This document shows positions 1 to 7,140 of a stretch of DNA of 12,390 nt, one piece after another; position 1 is the first letter of the stretch; the number at the start of each line of letters is the position of its first letter. Under the pieces are notes generated by a model. The model had not been told where the DNA came from and ran no database searches. It worked only from the letters and a program-made list of their open reading frames with translations. Position numbers and translations under genes: made by a program. Source of the DNA: Butyrivibrio sp. (GTDB lineage Bacteria > Bacillota > Clostridia > Lachnospirales > Lachnospiraceae); assembly GCA_024688095.1 (NCBI GenBank), contig JAILEJ010000076.1, forward strand, positions 1 to 12,390. Reading direction: 5' to 3'.

Positions 1-444
1 GAAACCGGAACAGGAAAAACCTATGGCGTCATGACTACCCATAGTCCTTCCAACGTATATCATGTTACAGACTATGATCATCCATTCGATAGTTATAATT
101 GCCAGCATGTAATAGCCTTTGATGAATTCAGATCAAGTATTAAACTTGGCGAAATGCTCATATACCTTGATATATATCCTTGCGAATTGCCTGCCAGATA
201 CAGCAATAAATACGCTTGCTACGATACAGTGTACGTAATTAGCAATTGGAGGCTTGAAGATCAGTACTCAGATATTCAGCAGAAAGACCAGAGATCATGG
301 AATGCTTTTCTCAGAAGAATATCAGAAGTCTGGATTTACACTGGATATAACAAAGTTACAAAATATGCGTCTGTTGATGCTTATCTCAATAGAACAGAAA
401 CAATTGAAGTACTAAGTTCTGATATCGATATTCCCTTCGAATAA
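1..444 (+). CDS. Rep protein, SF3-type helicase part (5' truncated by window edge)
   Basis: The reading frame is open from base 1, so this is the C-terminal 147 residues of a longer protein; the ATG at base 31 is internal. Counting from base 1, it opens in a Walker A loop (ETGTGKT, residues 1-7), has a Walker B motif (VIAFDEF, D41-E42) and a motif C with the conserved Asn (VYVISN, N82), followed by an AFLRRI stretch that may carry the arginine finger. This A-B-C order is that of superfamily 3 helicases in rolling-circle Rep proteins. Spacing and wording (HPFDSY, LPARYSNKYACYD) resemble CRESS-DNA-virus-like Rep proteins of Firmicutes plasmids and integrated elements. An HUH nicking domain would be expected upstream, outside the window. 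The integrase gene starts 38 bp later on the same strand, so the two are probably one operon of one element. The SF3 core is clear; the CRESS-like assignment is from memory of the family. Confidence 0.8.
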   Translation, partial: ETGTGKTYGVMTTHSPSNVYHVTDYDHPFDSYNCQHVIAFDEFRSSIKLGEMLIYLDIYPCELPARYSNKYACYDTVYVISNWRLEDQYSDIQQKDQRSWNAFLRRISEVWIYTGYNKVTKYASVDAYLNRTETIEVLSSDIDIPFE

Positions 445-466
445 TTCAATGCTAAACATCTCAGAA

Positions 467-472
467 AGGAGG
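467..472 (+). promoter_or_regulatory. Shine-Dalgarno site deciding the integrase start
   Basis: AGGAGG lies only 1 nt before the GTG at 474 but 10 nt before the ATG at 483. The spacing therefore favours ATG 483, three codons inside the longest open frame. Confidence 0.7.
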
Positions 473-482
473 AGTGTCTGCT

Positions 483-1721
483 ATGCCTAGACAACTTGAT
501 ATACCGAATGCTACACTCTTCCTAAATGAGAGTGCTGAAATTGACCATATGAGAAATCAATATTTAGCGAAGCAACGTATTTTAAAAGTGAAGGAGGCAT
601 TATTACCATATAAAAAAAAAGAAGACAGCAAATATGTCACATATAACGCAAAAAACAAGCAATACAAAATAAGGATACCCTCAGCTTTACGCAAGGATGC
701 TCGTGACAAATTCACTGCCAGTTCTGAGCAGGAAGTATACAATAGGTTGTATTTCTATCTTTATGGTGATGATACAAATACGATTAGAACCTTATTTGAT
801 ATAGCAATTGAAGCAAAATCAAGCGATCCTGATATTTCATCGCTAACAATTGATCGCTATTATCAACTTTGGAACAAATATTATGATCATTCCAAAATTG
901 CAGATAAGCCTATCAAGAATATCAAAGCATCTGAACTTAAATTGTTCTTTAAGGAGATCTGCGCCGGGCGCACACTCAGCAGGAAGGCATTCAATAATGT
1001 CAAGAGCATAATGAATATGGCTTATGATCTTGCTGTAGAATCTGATATTGTAACCGATAACCTAAGTCGCTCACTCAACTGCAAGGATCTGAAATTCAAA
1101 GCAGTTGATAACAGCAATAAACGTTATACAGGTGAGGATAGAAATGCCATTCTTGAAGTTTTACAATCCATGAAGCATAAAACCGGTTATGAATATGGCA
1201 TAGAGCTTATGTTCTGCCTCTGTATTCGTATAGGTGAACTGAAAGCGCTCAGATGGAGCGATGTGGATTTTAGAAAAAAGGCCATCAGTATTTCACGCGA
1301 AGTTGTACTCAGAAAAGATAGCGATGGTATTAATCGCTCTGTTGAACTTAATCACACTAAAGGTGGTGAGCATGGTTCAAGAATCTTGCCATTGTCCGAT
1401 AGAGCCTTAATCATCCTTAAATGCCTCAGAGAGCAACCTAAAGTATATGAACACATTGTTTGTACTGCCGAAGGCAATCCACTCAATACAGGACATTTTA
1501 ATGATCATTTGAAAGCTATCACAGCAAAAGCCGGTGTCCCTTATCTGTCATCACACAAAATCAGATTTTGGAGTGTAACAGAACTTGCAAGAGCGACCGG
1601 AGGTGATCTTCAAACTGTCATGTACGCAGCAGGTCATGCAGATAAAAGCACTACTCTACACTACATCAGAGCCGTTCAGCAAGATGCTAGGCTTGACGAA
1701 ATAAGGTCATGTTTTGATTGA
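483..1721 (+). CDS. Tyrosine recombinase / phage-type integrase
   Basis: Site-specific recombinase that would catalyse integration and excision of the element ending at the adjacent tRNA-Thr. From ATG 483 it has 412 residues, the usual size of Tn916/phage-type integrases. The N-terminus (about 48-70, YVTYNAKNKQYKIRIPS) resembles the arm-type DNA-binding domain of Tn916-class integrases. A SAM-like core-binding domain covers about 100-195. The catalytic domain from about 215 has the full set: R249 (in CIRIGELKALRW), K293 (HTKGG), H358-x-x-R361 (SSHKIRFW), H385 (AAGHADKST) and the nucleophile Y394 (TLHYIR). Nothing is missing, so it looks functional. It follows the Rep gene by 38 bp on the same strand, and its 3' end points at the tRNA 3' end 85 bp away. 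No excisionase gene is visible between integrase and tRNA. Confidence 0.95.
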   Translation: MPRQLDIPNATLFLNESAEIDHMRNQYLAKQRILKVKEALLPYKKKEDSKYVTYNAKNKQYKIRIPSALRKDARDKFTASSEQEVYNRLYFYLYGDDTNTIRTLFDIAIEAKSSDPDISSLTIDRYYQLWNKYYDHSKIADKPIKNIKASELKLFFKEICAGRTLSRKAFNNVKSIMNMAYDLAVESDIVTDNLSRSLNCKDLKFKAVDNSNKRYTGEDRNAILEVLQSMKHKTGYEYGIELMFCLCIRIGELKALRWSDVDFRKKAISISREVVLRKDSDGINRSVELNHTKGGEHGSRILPLSDRALIILKCLREQPKVYEHIVCTAEGNPLNTGHFNDHLKAITAKAGVPYLSSHKIRFWSVTELARATGGDLQTVMYAAGHADKSTTLHYIRAVQQDARLDEIRSCFD

Positions 1722-1729
1722 TATATGGG

Positions 1730-1751
1730 TTACGACCACTTTACGGCCACT
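1730..1751 (+). repeat. Tandem 11-bp direct repeat next to the tRNA-Thr attachment region
   Basis: Two adjacent copies, TTACGACCACT (1730-1740) and TTACGGCCACT (1741-1751), differ at one base. They sit between the integrase stop codon and the tRNA-Thr terminator. The 11-bp period is about one helical turn, so two bound protein domains would face the same side. Arm-type sites of tyrosine integrases are often short direct repeats of this kind close to an element end; that role is inferred. Confidence 0.5.
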
Positions 1752-1764
1752 ATTTTCAGGCAAT

Positions 1765-1803
1765 AAAAAACCCTTAAACCCAGATAAATACTGGTTTTAA
1801 GGG
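1765..1803 (-). terminator. Rho-independent terminator of tRNA-Thr
   Basis: On the - strand CCCTTAAAACCAG (1803-1791) pairs with CTGGGTTTAAGGG (1783-1771), 12 of 13 pairs with one A-G mismatch, around a 7-nt loop, and is followed by TTTTTT (1770-1765). It starts 3 nt after the tRNA discriminator base, so it serves the tRNA transcript. Read on the + strand the hairpin has no T-run, so it is probably not a terminator for the integrase. Confidence 0.85.
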
Positions 1804-1805
1804 AG

Positions 1806-1878
1806 AGCTGCTGACGGGAATCGAACCCGTGACCTCCGCACTACCAATGCGACGCACTACCGACTGTGCTACAACAGC
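1806..1878 (-). tRNA. tRNA-Thr (anticodon GGT)
   Basis: The - strand folds into a complete cloverleaf: acceptor GCTGTTG/CAGCAGC (one T-G pair), T8-A9, D-stem GCAC/GTGC with loop AGTCGGTA, anticodon stem TCGCA/TGCGG with loop TTGGTAG, variable AGGTC, T-stem ACGGG/CCCGT with loop TTCGATT. Bases 34-36 are GGT, which reads the Thr codon ACC. The G15-C48 pair and the G18-G19 dinucleotide are present. The discriminator base is T, and CCA is not encoded (TCTC follows). It has its own promoter and terminator, and its 3' end faces the integrase. Confidence 0.95.
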
Positions 1879-1895
1879 ATAAAACATTTCATTAA

Positions 1896-1924
1896 GTTGG
1901 CGTGGAGTCTCATTCCACGCCAAC
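1896..1924 (-). other. Perfect 11-bp hairpin in the tRNA-Thr leader
   Basis: GTTGGCGTGGA and TCCACGCCAAC are exact inverted repeats around a 7-nt loop. On the - strand this lies after DUF4364 and 17 nt before the 5' end of tRNA-Thr. No T-run follows (TTAATGAAATG), so it is not a textbook terminator. The start point predicted from the promoter at 1929-1957 falls on its first bases, so the tRNA precursor would begin with this stem. It could protect the 5' end or guide processing, or it could serve as a weak terminator or 3' stabiliser for the upstream mRNA. Confidence 0.7.
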
Positions 1925-1928
1925 AATT

Positions 1929-1957
1929 ATTTTATCAAAGGATACAATTACTGTCAA
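1929..1957 (-). promoter_or_regulatory. Sigma-A-type promoter of tRNA-Thr
   Basis: On the - strand: TTGACA (1957-1952, perfect -35), 17-nt spacer, TAAAAT (1934-1929, 5 of 6 to the -10 consensus), with TGA just before the -10 as an extended element. The -35 box contains the TGA stop codon of the DUF4364 gene. Expected start is around 1921-1924. This is the best promoter match in the window. Confidence 0.8.
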
Positions 1958-2475
1958 TCAATTAAAAGAGTATTTATAAGATACTGATAAACATCCTGAT
2001 TCTTTTCTTTCCAGTTATCACATATTTTCTGCGCTGTTTCTTCCGACCAGGAAGTAAGCTGCATATCCACCAATATCTTATTGTTTTCTCTTGCTATAAG
2101 ATGTGATGTATACTCTTTCTCCCCTGTTCTATTATAATCAGCCATTATGGACAATTCATTCTTCATGCGCATCCCATTTTGTTTGAAGAATTCATTTATC
2201 TCATTGATAATGACAGTATTAATTCTGTCCTGGAAAAATTCAAGGGTCTGTGTTCCTTCTTCAGTAAGTTCCAAATATGTTCTGTTTCCCATTGTCATTT
2301 CCCTGATAAGCTTGGAATCTGACAATTCTGCAAAGACTCCCTGAAGAGTGATAAAATCCGTATATTCTTTTTCCAATACAAAATCATATATCTGTGACCT
2401 TGTTAATTGCCCATCTGCTTTATTTAGCATATAAAGGACAATCATTTTATATAACGTTGTAAATTGAGAACCCAT
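1954..2475 (-). CDS. DUF4364 family winged-helix protein
   Basis: A 173-residue protein that I match to DUF4364, a family found mostly in Clostridia with an N-terminal winged-helix-like domain and no firmly established function. Residues about 3-75 have the pattern of a winged helix: a helix YKMIVLYMLNKADG, LTRSQIYDFVLEKEYTD, a recognition-like helix TLQGVFAELSDSKLIRE, and a wing around MGNRTYLELTEEG. The C-terminal half (about 80-173) is charged and mixed helix/strand. A DNA-binding or regulatory role is plausible but unproven. The start is ATG 2475, because GAGGT lies 6 nt before it; an ATG 18 bp further upstream overlaps that site and has none of its own. It follows the malic enzyme gene by 25 bp and is probably co-transcribed with it. 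Its stop codon lies inside the -35 box of the tRNA-Thr promoter. Confidence 0.8.
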   Translation of the reverse strand: MGSQFTTLYKMIVLYMLNKADGQLTRSQIYDFVLEKEYTDFITLQGVFAELSDSKLIREMTMGNRTYLELTEEGTQTLEFFQDRINTVIINEINEFFKQNGMRMKNELSIMADYNRTGEKEYTSHLIARENNKILVDMQLTSWSEETAQKICDNWKEKNQDVYQYLINTLLID

Positions 2476-2481
2476 TAAATT

Positions 2482-2486
2482 ACCTC
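2482..2486 (-). promoter_or_regulatory. Ribosome binding site selecting the DUF4364 start
   Basis: GAGGT on the - strand ends 6 nt before the ATG at 2475, supporting that start over the ATG at 2493. Confidence 0.6.
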
Positions 2487-2500
2487 GTCTCATTATTATA

Positions 2501-3655
2501 TTACTTATTGATATGCTCCATTACTGCCTTGGAAACAACATCTGCTACACGAGGGTCGAAAGCTTCTGGAAGAATATTTACATCGCTAAGCTCTTCATCT
2601 GATACAAGACCTGCAACTGCTGTAGCCGCAGCAAGCTTCATTTCCTCTGTTATCTGTGTTGCACCACCTTCAAGCGCTCCCTTAAATATTCCAGGGAAAA
2701 CTAGTACATTGTTAACCTGATTAGGGAAATCTGAACGTCCAGTACCAATTACTCTTACTCCAGCTTTCTTTGCAAGATCAGGCATTATTTCAGGAACTGG
2801 ATTTGCCATGGCAAACATAATTGCATCCTTATTCATTGACGCAGCCATTTCTTCAGAAACGATACCTGGTGCTGATACTCCAACAAAGATATCTGCTCCC
2901 TTCATTGCATCTGCAAGAGAACCTGTTTTTCCTTCAAGGTTTGTTACTTCAACCATTTTTTTCTGCATCCAGTTAAGATCAGCTGTTTCCTTTGAAAGAA
3001 TTCCCGACTTATCGCACATTGTCACATTAGTAAAACCATATCTAAGAAGAAGCTTTGTAATAGCAACACCTGCAGAACCTGCACCATTAACTACAACCCT
3101 ACAATCCTCTTTTTTCTTACCTACGACCTTAAGTCCATTAATAACACCAGCAAGAACAATAATAGCTGTTCCATGCTGATCGTCATGGAATACAGGAATA
3201 TCAAGTTCAGCTTTAAGTCTTTCTTCAATTTCAAAACATCTTGGAGCAGAAATATCTTCAAGATTAATTCCTCCAAAGCCAGGAGCCATGTATTTAACCG
3301 CTTTTATAATTTCTTCTGTGTCCTGAGTATCAAGACAAATCGGAACTGCATTTACACCACCAAATTCCTTGAAAAGTACTGCCTTACCTTCCATAACAGG
3401 CATTGCTGCGTATGGACCAATATTTCCAAGTCCAAGAACAGCACTTCCATCAGATACAACTGCTATAGTATTTGATTTAATAGTATATTTATAAGCCAGT
3501 TTTTTGTCTTCAGCAATGAGTTTACAAGGTTCTGCTACACCCGGAGTATATGCGAGTGCGAGATCTTCTCTGCTCTTTACTTCAGCCTTGGACTTAATTT
3601 CAAGTTTTCCATTCCACTGTTCATGTAACTGTAATGCTTTTTCTGCGTTTGTCAT
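2501..3655 (-). CDS. Malic enzyme (short bacterial type, NAD(P)-dependent)
   Basis: Oxidative decarboxylation of malate to pyruvate and CO2 with reduction of NAD(P), in the cytoplasm. At 384 residues it is the short stand-alone type without a phosphotransacetylase-like tail. Key residues are present: Tyr36 in the YTPGVAEPC motif, catalytic Lys91 (MEGKAVLFKEFGG), metal ligands E133-D134 (NLEDISAPRCFE) and D159 (VFHDDQHGTA), and a Rossmann loop GAGSAG at 191-196. An acidic residue, D215, stands at the end of the second Rossmann strand, which would favour NAD over NADP; that is inference. AAGGAG lies 6 nt before the ATG. It sits 28 bp after the DUF5722 gene and 25 bp before DUF4364, so it is probably part of the rarA operon. 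Complete and apparently intact. Confidence 0.95.
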   Translation of the reverse strand: MTNAEKALQLHEQWNGKLEIKSKAEVKSREDLALAYTPGVAEPCKLIAEDKKLAYKYTIKSNTIAVVSDGSAVLGLGNIGPYAAMPVMEGKAVLFKEFGGVNAVPICLDTQDTEEIIKAVKYMAPGFGGINLEDISAPRCFEIEERLKAELDIPVFHDDQHGTAIIVLAGVINGLKVVGKKKEDCRVVVNGAGSAGVAITKLLLRYGFTNVTMCDKSGILSKETADLNWMQKKMVEVTNLEGKTGSLADAMKGADIFVGVSAPGIVSEEMAASMNKDAIMFAMANPVPEIMPDLAKKAGVRVIGTGRSDFPNQVNNVLVFPGIFKGALEGGATQITEEMKLAAATAVAGLVSDEELSDVNILPEAFDPRVADVVSKAVMEHINK

Positions 3656-3683
3656 TTTGTTCTCCTTTTCCTAACACCATATA

Positions 3684-5585
3684 TTAGTCAAAATCTACAC
3701 CTACTATATCTTCAGCAAATGCTGTATATTGCTCACTTAAATCTGTATCTATATATTTGTATACTTCATAAATATATTTATGCTGACCGCTCGTCGTTTC
3801 AAGGCCAAGTGCAAGTCCAAATGCTGCAATTTCATCAGCTGCATCCGTCTGTCTCGACAACATCATAGCATCTATATGTCCATTTGCAACCATCTTTTTA
3901 TAAGCATATGCAAATGCTGCAGCCTGCAAGGTTTCTCCCGAAGTAGATGAATAGCCAAGTTCACTAAGAATAATTGATCTGATAGATCCAGCTTCATTAA
4001 GGAGTGACTCCTGCTGCATATAATTCGTCAAAACTTCGATATTATCCATAGTGATAATAGATGTATCTGAAGAATGTGTTACAAGGCTTGATGAATTCCA
4101 AAAAGCTGTATTTTCATTTGGGTAAGAATATGGATGATATGCAATACCCCAGTTTATATCTCCATACTTTTTTAAAGATGATGCAAATGTATCAAGCATA
4201 TCTCTTGCATCAAAATCAGGTGATGAAGACCTGTTTCTGTCCCATTGCTGGTCCAGTGAAATATACACCTTTGCGCCTGCATTAACACTTTTAATTGCAT
4301 TATAGAACACTCTGAATGCCCTTGTATATGCAGCTGTATATGAACTAAAATCAGAAGTGTTCATATAATTCCATTCTTTCTTGGCATTAACTTCATTTCC
4401 TATAATCCACATACTAACATTGCCATGTCCAGCTCCCGAATATCTTGAGGCAAGAAAGCTTCCTACAGCAGAAAGTGCCTTTACGCCTGACTCATCAGAT
4501 GCATTAAACATATAATATGGTGCTGTTGAACCAGATCTTGCATCAGGATGTGTAATCTCTGGATATGAACTTGTAGAGGCATTGTTTAGTATTATTGCCG
4601 CAATGTCTATTCCCTTATTATTTAAGGTTTCAAATAAATAATCATATTCATCCAGAATAGCTGAATTAAAATAATAAGTAACACCATCATATGAATATGC
4701 TACCGATCCGGCACTTGACGTCGTAAGCAATCTGTTAAGAGGTATATTATATGTCGCATAATTTACACCTAGATCATCAATTTCAGATAATCTTGAAGGA
4801 TCTACAAGGAGTCCTTTGATCGAATCCTGAGACATTCCTGAGTAGTTGTAACCTGCCACAGCCTCTGGATTAGTAACATAAGAAGGCGTACATACTTCAA
4901 CATATTCATCGCCTTTTTTAACCGCTACTACAAATTTAGAATATAAACGCGAATCCGCTGATCCTTTATTTAAATTAACACTAAATGTTGTTTCTGAATC
5001 ATTGTACTCAGATATTAAAGGTTCTGCATCTTCTGCAATTTCATCCTCATATGTTTTTTCTTCAAAAAGATAATACATCTTATCATCACTTGTAACCAGT
5101 CCCGGAGAAATTACAGTGATATTGATCTTGCCATCAGTTCCTATTTCACAACTTTCAATAGTTGCAAATTCTGAAAGTTCTTCATTTGTTAGATCATATG
5201 CATCAGGTCTTTTATCAAGGCCATCTGTTACCTGTTGTCCCGCATTTATAATTGCATTTTTTACCTCTTCATTAAGATAAACTTTTTCAGGTTCTACAAT
5301 CTGATCTGCTATTTCTATATTTGCAGCAAGTTCTGATTTTTCTTTAGCCTTCTGCTCTTCTTTTGACTTATTGTTATATTTCCAAAAGCCTATCCCCAAT
5401 ACAGCAAAAACTGTTATTGTAAGAATACCACATATAATAATGGTAAATTTACCACTTCCATAAGTCCTGCTTTTGCGATTTTTATTAAATTTGAACTTTT
5501 TATCTTTCTCTGAATCAATATTCCTTTTTCGTCTTTTATTAGTAATACTTGCCTTAATTTGCGTGAATTTAATCTTAAGATTCAT
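3684..5585 (-). CDS. Membrane-anchored DUF5722 protein, glycoside-hydrolase-like
   Basis: 633 residues. A very basic cytoplasmic N-terminus (1-46) is followed by one membrane segment (about 47-68) and then a long outside part. Residues about 75-240 start with a charged Lys/Glu-rich stretch and continue as a beta-rich region. From about 250 the sequence looks like a TIM-barrel glycosidase and matches my memory of DUF5722: WIIGNEVN places an Asn-Glu pair (N397-E398) as expected for the acid/base of clan GH-A, AYHPYSYP (H484-P485) is a typical later strand, and ILSELGYSS places E542 as a candidate nucleophile. A surface enzyme acting on a polysaccharide is likely; the substrate is unknown. Its ATG overlaps the end of rarA by 11 nt, so translation is probably coupled, with AGGA 11 nt upstream inside rarA. 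It is in an unexpected operon between a DNA-maintenance and a metabolic gene. Confidence 0.8.
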   Translation of the reverse strand: MNLKIKFTQIKASITNKRRKRNIDSEKDKKFKFNKNRKSRTYGSGKFTIIICGILTITVFAVLGIGFWKYNNKSKEEQKAKEKSELAANIEIADQIVEPEKVYLNEEVKNAIINAGQQVTDGLDKRPDAYDLTNEELSEFATIESCEIGTDGKINITVISPGLVTSDDKMYYLFEEKTYEDEIAEDAEPLISEYNDSETTFSVNLNKGSADSRLYSKFVVAVKKGDEYVEVCTPSYVTNPEAVAGYNYSGMSQDSIKGLLVDPSRLSEIDDLGVNYATYNIPLNRLLTTSSAGSVAYSYDGVTYYFNSAILDEYDYLFETLNNKGIDIAAIILNNASTSSYPEITHPDARSGSTAPYYMFNASDESGVKALSAVGSFLASRYSGAGHGNVSMWIIGNEVNAKKEWNYMNTSDFSSYTAAYTRAFRVFYNAIKSVNAGAKVYISLDQQWDRNRSSSPDFDARDMLDTFASSLKKYGDINWGIAYHPYSYPNENTAFWNSSSLVTHSSDTSIITMDNIEVLTNYMQQESLLNEAGSIRSIILSELGYSSTSGETLQAAAFAYAYKKMVANGHIDAMMLSRQTDAADEIAAFGLALGLETTSGQHKYIYEVYKYIDTDLSEQYTAFAEDIVGVDFD

Positions 5586-6918
5586 TCGCGTTTTTTTCCT
5601 TTGCTCCTTTTAAAAACTTCATATGCTCTCTGATTTTTACTTCATAGCCATTTCCTGACGGACTATAAAATTCCTTCCCATTAAGCTCATAAGGTAAATA
5701 TTGCTGTTCTACATAATTATTAGGATAGTTATGGGCATACTTATATCCCACTCCATGACCTAACTTAGCTGCTGATTTATAATGTGCATCCTGAAGATGC
5801 GCAGGTATTGGCAGATTACCGCTTTTTTTAACTTCAGAAAGAGCTTCGTCTATGGCTCCGTAGGCCGCGTTACTCTTTGGTGCTGTTGCTATATAAGCTG
5901 CTGCCTGAGCAAGTATGATCCTGGCCTCTGGCATACCAATCCTTTCAGCTGCAAGCGATGCTGCTACAGCAACCTGAAGTGCCTGAGGATCTGCATTTCC
6001 AACATCTTCCGACGCACACACCATCATTCTTCTTGCAATAAACTTAGGATCTTCTCCTGCATTAATCATTCTGGCCATATAATATACTGCTGCGTCAGGA
6101 TCTGAACCTCTCATACTCTTAATAAAAGCGGAGATAGTATCATAATGATTGTCTCCATCCTTGTCATATCTGGCCACCTTTTTCTGAATACATTCCTGTG
6201 CAACCTCTTTGGTAATATGAATCTTACCATCTTCTGATTTCTCAGTTGTAAGAATACCTAGTTCAATTGCATTCAGTGCATGTCTCGCATCTCCATCTGC
6301 CAGATCAGCAAGAAAATCTGCTGCTTCATCATCTATTACCGCTCCATAGGAACCCATTCCCTTTTCTTCATCATAAACAGCTCTATTTATAAGCTCCTTA
6401 ATATCATCTGATGAAAGTGGCTTTAATTCAAAGATAACTGATCTTGATAAAAGAGCCCCATTAACCTCAAAATATGGATTCTCTGTAGTGGCTCCAATTA
6501 AAATAACAGTTCCATCTTCCACAAATGGCAATAAATAATCCTGTTGACCTTTATTAAAGCGATGAATCTCATCTATAAAAAGAATTGTTTTACGGTTATA
6601 CATTCCCCTGTTTTCTTTGGCTTTGTTTACAACCTCTTCCATATCCTTTTTACCAGCTATTGTTGCATTTATCTGCATAAACTCAGCCTGTGTCGTACCT
6701 GCAATAACCTTAGCAAGTGTAGTTTTACCTGTTCCGGGCGGTCCATACAGAATAATTGAACTGAGTTTGTCTGCCTTTATTGCCCTATATAAGAGCTTGT
6801 CTTTACCAATAATATGCTTCTGACCTACAACTTCATCAAGCGTTTTAGGTCTCATTCTGGCTGCAAGCGGAGATTCTTTCTTCATATTATTACTTCTTGC
6901 GTATTCAAAAAGATCCAT
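5575..6918 (-). CDS. rarA: Replication-associated recombination protein A (RarA/MgsA, AAA+ ATPase)
   Basis: Clamp-loader-like AAA+ ATPase of the RarA/MgsA/WRNIP1 family, acting at stalled replication forks in the cytoplasm. 447 residues, normal for the family. An N-terminal MRPKTLDEVVGQKHI box (22-36) precedes Walker A GPPGTGKT (59-66), Walker B LFIDEIHRF (D116-E117), sensor 1 GATTENP (142-148) and an arginine-finger region LLSRS (156-160). The C-terminal part holds the helical lid (ADGDARHALNAIE) and the tetramerisation region, including GSDPDAAVYYMARM and the APKSNAAYGAI motif. GAGGAT lies 4 nt before the ATG. First gene of the operon; it overlaps the DUF5722 gene by 11 nt. Nothing in it is unusual. 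Confidence 0.96.
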   Translation of the reverse strand: MDLFEYARSNNMKKESPLAARMRPKTLDEVVGQKHIIGKDKLLYRAIKADKLSSIILYGPPGTGKTTLAKVIAGTTQAEFMQINATIAGKKDMEEVVNKAKENRGMYNRKTILFIDEIHRFNKGQQDYLLPFVEDGTVILIGATTENPYFEVNGALLSRSVIFELKPLSSDDIKELINRAVYDEEKGMGSYGAVIDDEAADFLADLADGDARHALNAIELGILTTEKSEDGKIHITKEVAQECIQKKVARYDKDGDNHYDTISAFIKSMRGSDPDAAVYYMARMINAGEDPKFIARRMMVCASEDVGNADPQALQVAVAASLAAERIGMPEARIILAQAAAYIATAPKSNAAYGAIDEALSEVKKSGNLPIPAHLQDAHYKSAAKLGHGVGYKYAHNYPNNYVEQQYLPYELNGKEFYSPSGNGYEVKIREHMKFLKGAKEKNANES

Positions 6919-6967
6919 TTCTATCCTCTAAAAAATTCTATTCCGAACAACTATTTTAGTTTACTAT

Positions 6968-6981
6968 TTTTGCCCGCAAAA
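6968..6981. repeat. Small perfect palindrome upstream of rarA
   Basis: TTTTGC-CC-GCAAAA, arms of 6 bp with a 2-bp centre, about 50 bp before the rarA start codon. It could be an operator. It does not fit the LexA box of Gram-positives (CGAAC-N4-GTTCG). Role unknown. Confidence 0.3.
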
Positions 6982-7001
6982 GTCATCATCATTATTTATC
7001 C

Positions 7002-7030
7002 AAATTATCGATATAAATTAGCAATTACAA
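7002..7030 (-). promoter_or_regulatory. Possible rarA operon promoter
   Basis: On the - strand TTGTAA (7030-7025), 17-nt spacer, TAATTT (7007-7002). The match is modest in a very AT-rich region, so other positions are possible. A promoter is expected somewhere between the terminator at 7090 and the rarA start, because that terminator closes the upstream gene. Confidence 0.3.
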
Positions 7031-7083
7031 GACTTTTTATATAATAAACAAAACATTGAAATATTAATTTCTTTACCCTTAAA

Positions 7084-7129
7084 TATAAAAAATGCGCCTT
7101 TTATTGATTATCAAATAAAAAACGCATTT
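7084..7129 (-). terminator. Terminator of the XRE-dehydrogenase gene
   Basis: On the - strand AAATGCGTTTTTTATT (7129-7114) pairs fully, with two G-T pairs, with AATAAAAGGCGCATTT (7105-7090) around an 8-nt loop and continues into T-rich sequence. It begins 12 nt after the stop codon at 7141 and separates this gene from the rarA operon. Confidence 0.85.
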
Positions 7130-7140
7130 CTAAATATATC

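Larger units (their letters stand above)
1722..1830. other. Probable right attachment region (attR) of the integrated element
   Basis: The integrase gene ends near the 3' end of a complete tRNA-Thr gene, and tyrosine integrases commonly use a tRNA 3' half as attB and restore it on insertion. The crossover core is probably in the T-arm/acceptor part (about 1807-1830) or, since the tRNA terminator also lies on this side, in or beyond the terminator. The exact core cannot be set without the other end of the element or an empty site. Confidence 0.45.

Noticed and set aside
31..444. Complete 137-residue protein starting at ATG 31
   Set aside because: The frame is open to base 1 and carries the Walker A motif before this ATG, so ATG 31 is internal to a longer Rep.
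1896..1924. Hairpin as a classical terminator of DUF4364, or as part of a T-box leader
   Set aside because: No T-run follows on either strand as required for a terminator, and the leader is far too short for a T-box with specifier loop and antiterminator.
2808..3475. Long + strand open frames across the malic enzyme gene
   Set aside because: They are antisense to a clear full-length enzyme, have low-complexity or Cys/Ser/Phe-rich content, and lack ribosome sites.
5782..6105. 107-codon + strand open frame inside rarA
   Set aside because: Antisense shadow with Cys/Arg-rich content and no recognisable domain; rarA explains the region.
6935..6955. CGAAC sequence upstream of rarA as a LexA/SOS box
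   Set aside because: Only one half-site (CCGAACAA) is present; the partner GTTCG half at the right distance is missing.
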